DNA of 64,000 nt from Melanopsichium pennsylvanicum (taxonomy: Eukaryota > Basidiomycota > Ustilaginomycetes > Ustilaginales). Both the position numbers and the translations under genes were made by a program. Of this stretch, positions 52,823-62,240 are shown in pieces. The stretch spans positions 310,001-374,000 of the forward strand of contig OAPG01000019.1 of the NCBI GenBank assembly GCA_900208305.1. The letters are read 5' to 3'. The notes under the pieces were generated by a model. It had not been told where the DNA came from, did not search any database, and worked only from the letters and a program-made list of their open reading frames with translations. Every line of letters begins with the position of its first letter. The stretch's first letter is position 1.

Positions 52823-54657
52823 TATGGATGTGATCTATGGCGAAACCTGCTGGGATGATTGTGTCTGGCTGTCCTGAAGCAAGTTCGTTGTGGCAGCACG
52901 CTCGGATGCAAGTTTGACGGCCTCACGCGCGAGGCGTCCGCGTTGCTGAAAAGGCACGAGGAGGCGTGGCAGGTCGGGGCTTTTCGTATGATCGTTTCTT
53001 ATGGCGCGTAAGTACTGTAGATGATGGTGGGAAGCAGTGAGATTGATGAAGCGACGCAGATCAAGGGTCTCGTTTCTGCGAGTGTCACCTGCTGAGCACG
53101 AACTTTAGGTCGCTGATGTGAGGATTCGGGCGAGCGGGCGAGGAACTTGGACTACGTCTTTAACGAAATTGGAGATGAGAGGATGCCTGCTTTCCGTTGC
53201 TTCAATCGTTGGTCCCTACTACTATGTCTCGTGGATCTTGCGCGTGTTGTCGGTTGGATGATTGCACAGATGCGGGCCAGCCGCTCTGTTTGAAGGCTGA
53301 GACTTGAGCCTGTGAGAGCTTAGATGGGCAGCTTCGCGCTGCCTCGAAGGTACTGAATGTTCGTCGGCTCTTGGTGACTTGATCGTACTGCAAATGTCGT
53401 GGGTGTCGTGAATGCAGGAGAAGCCTTGGTATGAGAATCTGGTGATGAGTACGGCGCACAAGGTGCGAGCAGGAAGGTTGGCCTGCTCGGTGTCCGTCCT
53501 TTTTTTTCGGCGAAAGGAAGGGCATGAAATGTGTGGTGGAGCATTCTCGGTGCGATGCTATGTGTTGCACTTCTGGACGCAGGATTCCGCGTTCTGCGCA
53601 ACGGGCCGCCATCCACGCACAGGTCCACGAGGCGGCTATATCACTAATTAGAGACTGGTTGGTGTGCCACACCCTCACCCTTGTCTGTTAGGTTTGTGGT
53701 TGGAGTCTATTTCCTTGCAATTGCTTCTTTTCGTACTGCAGCGTTCGGACAGATAGAACAGTCCATCCATCCGAATATCCCTCAGGCGTGTTTCTATACA
53801 CTAGCTTCGAAGATGCATACGCAACCTGAGCCTCAAAGAGGGGATTGTCTGAAAATCACTCTCGGAAGGTAAAAGAGAAAAAGGGTGCTGAAAGCCATGT
53901 GCTTTCAGTCCAACCCCTGAAAGGAACCTATCGAGAAAAGAGCAGCCAAAAGTCCACGCAACCACACCTGACTTGTGCTGAGACGTGACGCGCGTCAACA
54001 GCCCTTTCGACTCTGGATTGACATTTCGCACTGTCGACTTCAGGAGGAATCTGTCTGCGCTTTGAGCTTGCTGAAGCTTCTTTTTCAAGCTTCTTTGTGT
54101 TTCCTTTTTCCATTCAAAATCGACAGCCTCGCCACGCTGTTCAACATTGTTTCTCGACAGGTCACATGCTTTGCAAGACAAAATCAACAGACCTGCCGTT
54201 CAAAATCATCGCCTGTAGCATTGATCAGTGTTAATCACCATCGGAATGATGGAAGGCAGAACGAGTTTCAGGCACCGCAGCCTGAAGGCACACATACTGT
54301 TGACAATCAAGGCCATAGCTGTTGATTCGGGAAGGCCAGTCGGTTAAAGTGCTCTCGAAAAGCATCCAACTTGTCGATTGACGTCGTACTTATCAAACTG
54401 TTCTGTGAGCCGGATCGATTTCGAATGGAAAAGAATAAAAAAAATCCACTGAAGCCTCTCTTCCGGGGCCTCTTCTACCATTGCAACCTGCACAAGCACA
54501 AACAGCGGCGACGATTTGGCATCATATCTTCTCGGAATGTGAAACTGTGTGAGACATTATGTTCACTCTTTCCTTCGACTAAGCACAAGCAAATGGAAAG
54601 TTTTGCTTGTTGTCAAAATATGGTGGACAAAGAAGAGCAAAAGGAGGGAAGGAAAAG
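52823..54657. other. Intergenic, upstream of the Vezatin-like gene
   Basis: About 1.8 kb with the promoter of the Vezatin-like gene at its left. Short open frames (53202-53678 -, 53801-54187 -) have no recognisable content. No gene is called. Confidence 0.45.
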
Positions 54658-54664
54658 AAAAAAA
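54658..54664 (-). terminator. Pol III terminator of tRNA-Tyr
   Basis: Seven T residues on the minus strand, five bases after the tRNA 3' end. Confidence 0.85.
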
Positions 54665-54668
54665 TCAT

Positions 54669-54773
54669 CCGGACAGCCGGAATCGAACCGGCGACCTATG
54701 GTGTTTTTCCGTTGATGCCGGATTAGGGTTTCCAATTACAAACCATCGCTACTTCCAACTGAGCTATGTCCGG
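54669..54773 (-). tRNA. tRNA-Tyr (GTA) with 32-nt intron
   Basis: The seven acceptor pairs are complete (CCGGACA with TGTCCGG). The A box (TAGCTCAGTTGG) and B box (GGTTCGATTCC) are intact. The anticodon stem ATGGT/ACCAT closes a loop with anticodon GTA at 54739-54737. The intron (54704..54735) lies one base after the anticodon, the standard place for nuclear tRNA introns, and eukaryotic tRNA-Tyr genes normally carry one. The T stem GCCGG/CCGGC is perfect. The D stem has one mismatch. CCA is not encoded, as expected for eukaryotes. The retroelement island begins on its 5' side. Confidence 0.93.
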
Positions 54774-55206
54774 CATGTTAAAGGAAAAAGGTATCACAAA
54801 TATATATACTATGCTCATCCGCAAGACCTCTGAGAGCCTAAAAGCTGTTGTTGATACTGATAATGGCTAAGGTTGAGGTGATGCCTACAACTGAGGTGCT
54901 GTAGTGTCAGTAGAGGTGCTGACAATTGTTGGTGGTGTTGGACTCCTTCAGATGAGGAGGTCACAGACACTGGGATGCTGCAACACCATATGATTGCAGC
55001 GGTTGTGTTAAGGCCATAGGGTCTAGGTACCGCTGGGCGGCTACAGCCGGAATAGGGTCTACGGGTACGGAGGGGTTGTAGGCGTAGGCAACACAGGCGG
55101 TTGGGGTCCAAGCACACTACTGCGTTGCTATAGAGCTAACTAAGTAATACATGCAACAGAGGTCCAGAGGCAACCTCATGTTGGGCAGGGGTGGGGTGGT
55201 AGGGTC
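54774..55206. other. Spacer between tRNA-Tyr and the tandem repeat
   Basis: About 430 bases, no gene. Words such as GAGGTGCTG and TGGTGGTGTTGG resemble parts of the repeat unit beyond 55440, so it may contain a strongly diverged older copy. Confidence 0.4.
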
Positions 55207-56202
55207 TGTCAGCGGTCGCGTGCCAGAGATCCGAATTCCCGTGAGAAAGCGCGACTCGCCGGATTTCAGTGAATTCTGGCGGTTAAGCTTGGCCTCAACG
55301 GATATCGGAGAGAATCCCGCGAGTGGCGATCTCTCGACGGATATCGGCTGACCGCTGGTGACACTCCGTACAGAGGTAACGCGGCAAGCTCGGACGGGGT
55401 ATTCGGTCGACGCGAGTGTCACGACGTCAACGGGATACTGCTGATGGCTGGGTTAGACCTCAGCCGTCGTTGCCGGTGGAGTTATGAGGGACTGGTTGTG
55501 GTGCCAGGCCCGCGGTTGAGGTTCCGCCTGTAGTTGAGGTGCTACAGCGTTGATTGTGGTGTCGACGACGTCTATACGTTGTTCTCCGTTCACCGACGGG
55601 GACACAGACTATATGGATCGCAATAAATGGTATTGCGATGTGCGACGTGTGAAGAGTATGGTAAGTACGACGTACTGATAACTATGTGTGACTGAGATAT
55701 AAGATAGAGTGGATGAGCCTCCGCTCATCCGATAGCGGGGAACAGAGTATTTATATATATGTGTATCGTGTGCGAGGTCCATCGGTACTGTACAACCTGC
55801 GTGCGTCGAGCTTGGACCCCCGCACGATAAGACTGCCCCCTAGTCCTTCGGCAGGGTGCTTCCGAGCACGCCCGCGTGCTCCCTCTCCGTTGCCCCCTGG
55901 GCGTTGATTGGCCCACATGTCGTTCCGGCGTGGCGTTGGTCGCCGCCATCGCAGATGCTCCCCTTGCCATCAATACCTTCGATATCCGGCGAGTCCCTGC
56001 CACTCGCCGAATTTCCGTGAGATCCGTTGAGACCTGCTCTCTCACCGGATTTCGTCCGATTCAACTTCTCGGTCCTGCGCTAACCTTAAATCCCATGAGC
56101 CCACCAATATCCACCAGATCTCCCTGAGATCCGTTGAGACATGCTCTCCCACCGGATCTCAGCCGATTCAACATCTCTGGTCTGCGCAGACCTCTTCCTT
56201 GG
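55207..56202. repeat. Tandem duplication, copy 1 (996 bp, contains a truncated LTR)
   Basis: Nearly identical to 56203-57196, head to tail, with scattered substitutions and a 2-base length difference in a TA run. The part from 55417 onward corresponds to the LTR in copy 2 but lacks the LTR terminus that would face the retroelement. The part 55207-55416 corresponds to the DNA flanking that LTR, so the duplication took in LTR plus flank. Confidence 0.92.
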
Positions 56203-56706
56203 TGTCAGCGGTCGCGTGCCAGAGATCCAAATTCCCGTGAGAAAACGCGACTCGCCGGATTTCAGTGAATTCCGGCGGTTAAGCTTGGCCTCAACGGATA
56301 TCGAAGAGAATCCCGCGAGTGGCGATCTCTCGACAGATATTGGCTGACCGCTGGTGACACTCCGTACAGAGGTAACGCGGCAAGCTCGGACGGGGTATTC
56401 GGTCGACGCGAGTGTCACGACGTCGACGGGATACTGCTGATGGCTGGGTTAGACCTCAGCCGTCGTTGCCGGTGGAGTTATGAGGGACTGGTTGTGGTGC
56501 CAGGCCCGCGGTTGAGGTTCCGCCTGTAGTTGAGGTGCTACAGCGTCGATTGTGGTGTCGACAACGTCTATACGTTGTTCTCCGTTCACCGACGGGGACA
56601 CAGACTATATGGATCGCAATAAATGGTATTGCAATGTGCGACGTGTGAAGAGTATGGTAAGTACGACGTACTGATAACTATGTGTGACTGAGATATAAGA
56701 TAGAGT

Positions 56707-56726
56707 GGATGAGCTTCCGCTCATCC
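56707..56726 (-). other. Perfect 8-bp hairpin near the predicted LTR transcription start
   Basis: GGATGAGC and GCTCATCC pair perfectly around a 4-base loop. The same hairpin is in copy 1 (55711-55730); between copies only a loop base differs. Confidence 0.75.
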
Positions 56727-56745
56727 GATAGCGGGGAACAGAGTA

Positions 56746-56757
56746 TTTATATATATG
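56746..56757 (-). promoter_or_regulatory. Putative TATA box of the LTR promoter
   Basis: TATATATAAATA on the minus strand, directed toward the tRNA side, as required for U3 of a minus-strand element. Copy 1 has a matching, slightly longer TA run at 55746-55760. Confidence 0.6.
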
Positions 56758-57213
56758 TATCGTGTGCGAGGTCCATCGGTACTGTACGACCTGCGTGCGT
56801 CGAGCTTGGACCCCCGCACGATAAGACCGCCCCCTAGTCCTTCGGCAGGGTGCTTCCAAGCACGCCCGCGTGCTCCCTCTCCGTTGCCCCCTGGGCGTCG
56901 ATTGGCCCACGTGTCGTTCCGGCGTGGCGTTGGTCGCCGCCATCGCAGATGCTCCCCTTGCCATCGATACCTTCGATATCCGGCGAGTCACTGCCACTCG
57001 CCGAATTCCCGTGAGATCCGTTGAGACCTGCTCTCTCACCGGATTTCGTCCGATTCAACTTCTTGGTCCTGCGCTAACCTTAAATCCCATGAGCCCACCA
57101 ATATCCACCAGATCTCCCTGAGATCCGTCGAGACATGCTCTCCCACCGGATCTCAGCCGATTCAACATCTCTGGTCTGCGCAGACCTCTTCCTTGGGACC
57201 CACTCCCGTGACA

Positions 57214-57226
57214 CTACCCCCCCTTC
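57214..57226 (-). promoter_or_regulatory. Polypurine tract (plus-strand primer site) of the retroelement
   Basis: Minus-strand GAAGGGGGGGTAG ends directly at the TGTCAC start of the LTR. This is where Ty3/gypsy elements prime second-strand synthesis, and it supports the LTR border at 57213. Confidence 0.7.
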
Positions 57227-57248
57227 GAGAGCCAAGCTCCGTTGAGGC

Positions 57249-57256
57249 TTAAATAG
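57249..57256 (+). promoter_or_regulatory. TATA-like box of the antisense spliced gene
   Basis: TTAAATAG lies 60 bases upstream of the ATG at 57316, with a short C-rich leader between, a normal fungal arrangement. Confidence 0.5.
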
Positions 57257-57315
57257 GGTCGGCGGGTGTTTCCCCAACTTGTTCTTCCACCAACATCGTT
57301 CCCCAAACCTTCAAA

Positions 57316-58473
57316 ATGTCGAGCACCTCGAACACTACCCCTTCCGCTGCGTCATTGCGACCAGCGTCGACACAAATGCCTGCCCTCCGGGCAGAAGAGC
57401 CTGTGCGCCGTAGCGCCAGGCTTTGTGAACGAAACCCTGCCGCTCGGGCAGTGGCAACCCCTTCGGCTGTCGGCCTCGAGGCCACAGCTACGTCGTCCTC
57501 TGCTGCCGGCGAGCAGCCTCTCGAAATTGTTGCTGCCGAGCAGCTCGTCGCGTTGCGGTCGACGCCGCGACCACTAGAACCGTTGTTCCTGGGGAACGAT
57601 GCCACGGGGGAGGAGGAGGAGCGGCTGGAGGCAATGGAGGTGGAGGAGTCAGTTGTGGGGAGGGTTAGCGAGGCCGGGGAGGACCCTGTCGCTCTGCTCG
57701 TTGGGCCTCGTGTGCCAAACCACCTCGAGATCGCGCTGTGGGCGGAGTCTTTTATCGCTCCGGTGTTGCTGGTATTCGTGGCGTGCGAGGCCTGGCCCCC
57801 TACTTGGGAGGTATCGGAGGGTTCCGTGACGGCCGGTTGGCTGCATCGTCTGGTCCTCCTTCGACTGACCGAGGGCTGCATGCCTTGGCCGAGCTGGCAA
57901 TGCGCCCGATGCGCGAAGCTGGGTATACCGTAAGTACTACTGCTCCTTTCTCCGTTCGATACTCGTGTCTGTTCGATACGCATTGCTGACCGCGGTTCTC
58001 CCCTTTTTTGTCCCAGTTGTTTTGCGTCGGCTTTCGCTGACGTACTTTCTGCCGGTGGCAAGGGCAGGACTCTGCGCGCTTGTGTGCACTGCCATCTTGG
58101 CGGCCACAAGAAATGCGTGCGTACTGTGAGGGCGTTGCCAACAACGGTATACGCTGGCGACGCTCCCCCTCGCCATCTGCATCAAGGCAAGCGTGGCGTC
58201 GAGCGAGCTCACGTCACGGGAGCGGGAGGTCCAGGATTGGGGGAGGTACGTGGGATCGACCGCGACTCGGATGGTGTGGCGGACCCCCACTGGGCGCATG
58301 CAATGCGCATCATTTGGTCTGCCTTGCCTCGTAGTCGGCGAGTCCCGGTGCTGACGATGATCGAGGAGTACTTCGATCGTCAGCGGCGAGTGCGGTCTAT
58401 GCGCTCGCCATTCGAGGCTCTCGAGCCTTCTTCGGTGCCTGGGCCTTTGTCAGCCCCCGAGTCGGCGGAGTAG
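57316..58473 (+). CDS. Two-exon zinc-cluster-like protein, antisense within the retroelement
   Basis: Exon 1 is 57316..57929 and exon 2 is 58017..58473, giving 356 aa. The intron (57930..58016, 87 nt) has GTAAGT, a GCTGAC branch-like site and a pyrimidine tract ending CCCAG, and splicing keeps the frame. The ATG has A at -3. Residues 1-75 are Ser/Thr/Ala-rich with Arg; 100-120 are acidic (EEEERLEAMEVEES); a Trp-rich segment (about 168-195) leads to CARCAKLGIPC, whose last Cys is the second codon of exon 2 after the split Pro. Twenty residues on comes CVHCHLGGHKKC. The spacing CX2CX6CX20CX2CX7C resembles a Zn2Cys6 binuclear cluster with a long loop. The C-terminal part has a helix (VPVLTMIEEYFDRQRRVRSM). 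It lies between pol and the LTR in opposite orientation. I do not recognise a named family; a host gene trapped by the element is an alternative. Confidence 0.65.
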
Positions 58474-58909
58474 TCTGTGCCCGCTGGCTGTGTCGACTTG
58501 TTGCAATGGCAGTGCTTTGTTACCCATTGAACCTAGTGTGAGCTTGATTGTGTGACTTCCGGTGTGCAACAGGTGCGACGACTCTGAGAAATATACTTGT
58601 CAACTCGCGTCGCCCATTAAGGCCTGAGATCCTTTGGATCATGCATTCCTCGGCAAATTTCGTGACTTTTAGGTTCTCGTTACCCCGCAATTTTTTTTAA
58701 TTTTTTCTCTGAGATCCGTTGAATTCTGCAGTACTCGGCGGATTTCGTGGAAATTCCCTGAGTCGGGGTCATTGTCCGGATCTCGATTCCTGCAACCTTC
58801 TACCTTTGCCGCTCGACATCGTCCTTGTCAAGCTTCGTCCTTGTCGAGCTTCTCACCATCTTACTCTCCTGTGATGGCATGCATCGCGGCTCGCAAGCTC
58901 CTCTTTGGC
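58474..58909. other. Spacer between the antisense gene and the end of pol
   Basis: About 440 bases, convergent for the two strands. It holds two members of the palindromic repeat family, at about 58625-58670 and 58712-58755 (GAGATCCGTTGAATTC, then CTCGGCGGATTTCG). Confidence 0.5.
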
Positions 58910-60440
58910 TTAGTGTCTCCGTCCCCCCGCCGATTCCTCATACTCCCGGATGAGGTCTGGGCAGTTGAGACAGTCTGTCGGTTCCCACGAGGCTGCCTCC
59001 TCGGGGTAGCCCCTCCATTAGACTTTGTACTGTACTTGCCTACCTTGTTTTCGCTTTCCCACAATAGCCTCTACCTCGAATTCTAGAGTGTCGTCCGGTA
59101 GGGGCGGCGTGACTTCGAGTGTGGAGCGCTGTGGGAGTGAGCTCGCCCTTTGAGGCTCGAGCATTGAGACATGGAAAACGTCGTGTACGCGCAAACTTGT
59201 TGGGAGTTGGAGCCGGTATGCTCTTCTGCCGATTCGTTCGAGGATGGGGAACGGGCCTGCTAACCTTGCGTCGAGTTTGGGACTGGGTCGAGCTGTCTTC
59301 CAGTTCTTTCGGTTGACGTAGACCATGTCTCCAACTTTGAACTCGATGTCCTTCCGTTTGCGGTTATATTGCTCAACGGTTCGGCTTTGAGCGTACCTGA
59401 TTTGCTCCTGTAGGTACTCCGTAAATTCTTTTTGTTGGTGGGCAAACTCTTTTCTCTTGGGGTTGAGCACACCGACTTGTTCTGGGAGATTGGGGTGTGA
59501 CTTTGGATTCCACCCGTAGCAAGCAAAGAAAGGCGAGACTCCTATGCTGCTGTGGACCGTGTTGTTGTAAACGAACTCGGCCATCGGCAGCCAGGTTACC
59601 CAGTTGTCCTGCTCGTAGTTGCAGTACATACGGAGGTACTGCTCGACAACTTGATTGACTCGCTCCGTTTGCCCGTCCGTCTGTGGGTGGTAGGCTGTGC
59701 TGAGCGAGTGGTGGATGACCAGCTTGTCGGTGAACTCTTTCCATGCCGCCGAGACGAATTGTCGGCCGCGGTCTGAGACAATGTGCTCCGGTACCCCAAA
59801 ACGGGACATAACTTGGTCTTTGAGCATCTTTGCCATCTGCTCCGACGTTATTGTCTTGTACGTCGGGGTTAAGATGGCATATTTGGTCAACCGGTCGACC
59901 ACTACGAAGATCGAGTCATACCCCTCCGATTTAGGTAACCCTTCAATGAAATCCATCGAGATGGAATTCCAGGGTCTTGACGGCGTCGACAGCGGCTGCA
60001 AAAGGCCATATGGTCGGTGTCGCGGTGCTTTATATCGAGCGCACACTGGGCAGCTTGCTACATAGTCAGCAACCCATGCCGCCATATTCGGCCACCAATA
60101 ATGCCGCCTTGTGAGCTCGAGGGTGGCGTCTCAACCTGCATGGCCAGCGGTAGCGCCGTCGTGGCATTGGGACATTACCATGTACCTCAGGTGCTCCACC
60201 GAGAGCGGGCGATCCTTTGCTTCGGCGGCACTCCGAGTGTTGCGTTGACCTTTCTTACCTGGTAATGTGACTTGCGGCACCACTAGCCGACCGTCGCGAT
60301 ACCACAGGCCATGTCTAACTTCGAAAGGTTGCTTCTGATGAAGCTCTGCGAGCTCGGCATCGAGCGGCTGGAAAGTCTTTACGAGTTGGACCAGCCCTCC
60401 CTCTGCGATATCGGACATTGTCGGTTTTAGCATATTTATT

Positions 60441-60530
60441 TGAGATTCGGCGAGTAGCTCTTTCTTGGCAAATTTCGGTGAAATCCGCCGAGTTGAGTCC
60501 ACTCGGCGGTTTTCGAAATCCTCGGCAAAT
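60441..60530. repeat. Palindromic short repeat inside pol (RNase H-integrase linker)
   Basis: It contains AATTTCGGTGAAATCC and the hairpin CCGCCGAGT / ACTCGGCGG (60485-60493 and 60501-60509), extendable to 14-base arms with one mismatch (60480-60493, 60501-60514). It is read in frame as RRVDSTRRISPKFAKK. Confidence 0.8.
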
Positions 60531-62167
60531 ACTCGTGCCGGTAACAGCTGTCGGACGTTGTGTAGGTCTTCTTCTGCGGTCGGCTGCATATCACTTCGTC
60601 GTGTCAACGCATCTGGCTCTCCCGCTTTATCTCCCGGTCTGTATTGGAGTACGAAGTCGAAGTCAGCGAGTAACACTGACCATCGAGCCTGCCGACCTGT
60701 GATCTTCCGCTGAGACTTGAAGTATTTGAGCGCCTTGTGATCAGTGAGAATAATGAGCTGACTAGGTAGTCCTGCAAGCATGTGCCGCCAGTGGTTGAGA
60801 CAGACGACAACAGCGAGGAGTTCCTTGTCATGGATCTCGTAGTTCTTCTCCGCCGATGCCATCTTGCGCGAGTAGAATGCTATTGGGTGCCATCGTCCGT
60901 CGTGCTCTTGTTTAAGTACTCCAGCGAGAGCGAAGTCGCTTGCGTCCGTTTCCAACCGGGTAGGGCGATGGTAATTGAAGTGTTTGAGAACCCCAGCGGT
61001 GGTGAACATTTCCACCAGCTTGTGGAAAGCAGCGCGGGCGTCGTCAGGGAGGTCAAACTTCTTGAATCGCTCTGTGGGCTTAACAAGGGAAGTGAGCGGT
61101 CTCGCTATACGTGCAAAGTGAGAGATGAATCTGCGATAGAAGTTGGCAAACCCGAGGAAGCGTTGGATGTCGTGTATAGACTCCGGCATCGGCCATTCCT
61201 TGATAGTCCTGATCTTGTCGGGGTCCATTTCGATACCTGACGGCTTGATGATGTAACCGAGGAACTCAACAGTATCGGTATGGAACACGCACTTCGAGAG
61301 TTTGGCGAATAACCGCCATACCTTGAGCCTACTGAGCACCGTCCTGATGTGCTCGATGTGTTCCCTCTCGTTGTCGCTGAAGATCAGGAAGTCGTCAAGG
61401 TATACTACCACATATACGCCAATGATGTTGCGGTAGATGGTGTTGATGAGCGATTGGAAGTGCGCGGGCGCATTTGCTAATCCGAATGGCATGACCAGAT
61501 ACTCATACAGTCCGAGTTGAGTTCCAAACGCGGTTTTCCATTCGTCCCCGTCGGCGATCCTAACCAAGTTGTAAGCTGCCTTTAGGTCCAGCTTGGTATA
61601 GATCTTCGCTTTTTGTAGGAGGAACAGCTGCTCCTCGATTAAAGGCAGTGGAGCTCGGTTCTTGACCGTGACCTCGTTGAGACCGCGGTAGTCTACGCAG
61701 AGTCGCAGGCCGCCGTCCTTCTTAGGCACAAAAAGGACAGGTGATCGCGCCGGGCTCTTTGAGGGCCGAATGAATCCTTTCTCGAGATTCTCTTTGAGGT
61801 ACTTCCTCAGCTCGGCCATCTCCTTAGGGCCCTTGAGATATAGCGGACCTTGAGGTGGCGTCGAACTGGGTAGTAGCTCGATGTGCAAGTCGTGCTTCGT
61901 GTGAGGGGGAAGCTTGTCCGCTTCGACCTCGTCGAATACATCCTTGAGGGGGTAGTACGGGGCTGGGATGTTGACGGCAGTGGGAGGCTCTTCTAGTGTC
62001 GTTTCCATCTCCATGCCTTTGTCGCCTCCCGTGGGGACAAAGCCAAACAACGGGAGCAACGTCGGAGGAGCGCTGATTAGCATGACCCCTATGGGGCCAT
62101 CCCGTAGTGCCGCCTGAACGAGCTCGTTGGCGTCGACGAACTTGTAGCCATGTACTACTAAGTTTGC

Positions 62168-62240
62168 TCGAGATTCGGCAGATCGGCCGGTCTCGGCGGA
62201 TTTCGGTGAAATCCCTTGAACGACCGCGTCTGACCGGATC
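62168..62240. repeat. Palindromic short repeat inside pol (protease-RT linker)
   Basis: It contains GGATTTCGGTGAAATCC (62198-62214), itself an inverted repeat of 7 bases around GGT, preceded by CTCGGC. It is read in frame as GISPKSAETGRSAES, sharing ISPK with the other in-pol copy. Confidence 0.8.

Larger units (their letters stand above)
56203..57196. repeat. Tandem duplication, copy 2 (994 bp)
   Basis: The second copy of the unit starting TGTCAGCGG and ending CTTCCTTGG. It adjoins the retroelement body and contains nearly all of the LTR (56413 onward). High identity to copy 1 points to a recent event. Confidence 0.92.
56413..57213 (-). repeat. 3' LTR of a Ty3/gypsy element (about 801 bp)
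   Basis: Read on the minus strand it starts TGTCAC and ends GTGACA, a perfect 6-bp terminal inverted repeat of the gypsy type. It lies right next to a polypurine tract (57214-57226) on the correct side. A minus-strand TATA box (TATATATAAATA, 56746-56757) about 460 bases from the LTR start is followed, about 20 bases on, by a perfect hairpin (56707-56726), as expected for the U3/R border. The matching 5' LTR would lie beyond 64000, so the borders are inferred. Confidence 0.75.

Noticed and set aside
54549..54833. Open frames across the tRNA-Tyr region.
   Set aside because: They run through a well-folded tRNA gene with its intron and Pol III terminator.
55207..57196. The two tandem units taken as two complete LTRs.
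   Set aside because: The unit ends do not form TG...CA borders and 210 bases of the unit lie outside the predicted LTR; a segmental tandem duplication explains the data better.
57249..58109. A 286-codon minus-strand frame opposite the antisense spliced gene.
   Set aside because: It crosses the intron and has no recognisable content; the plus-strand model has start context, TATA and good splice sites.
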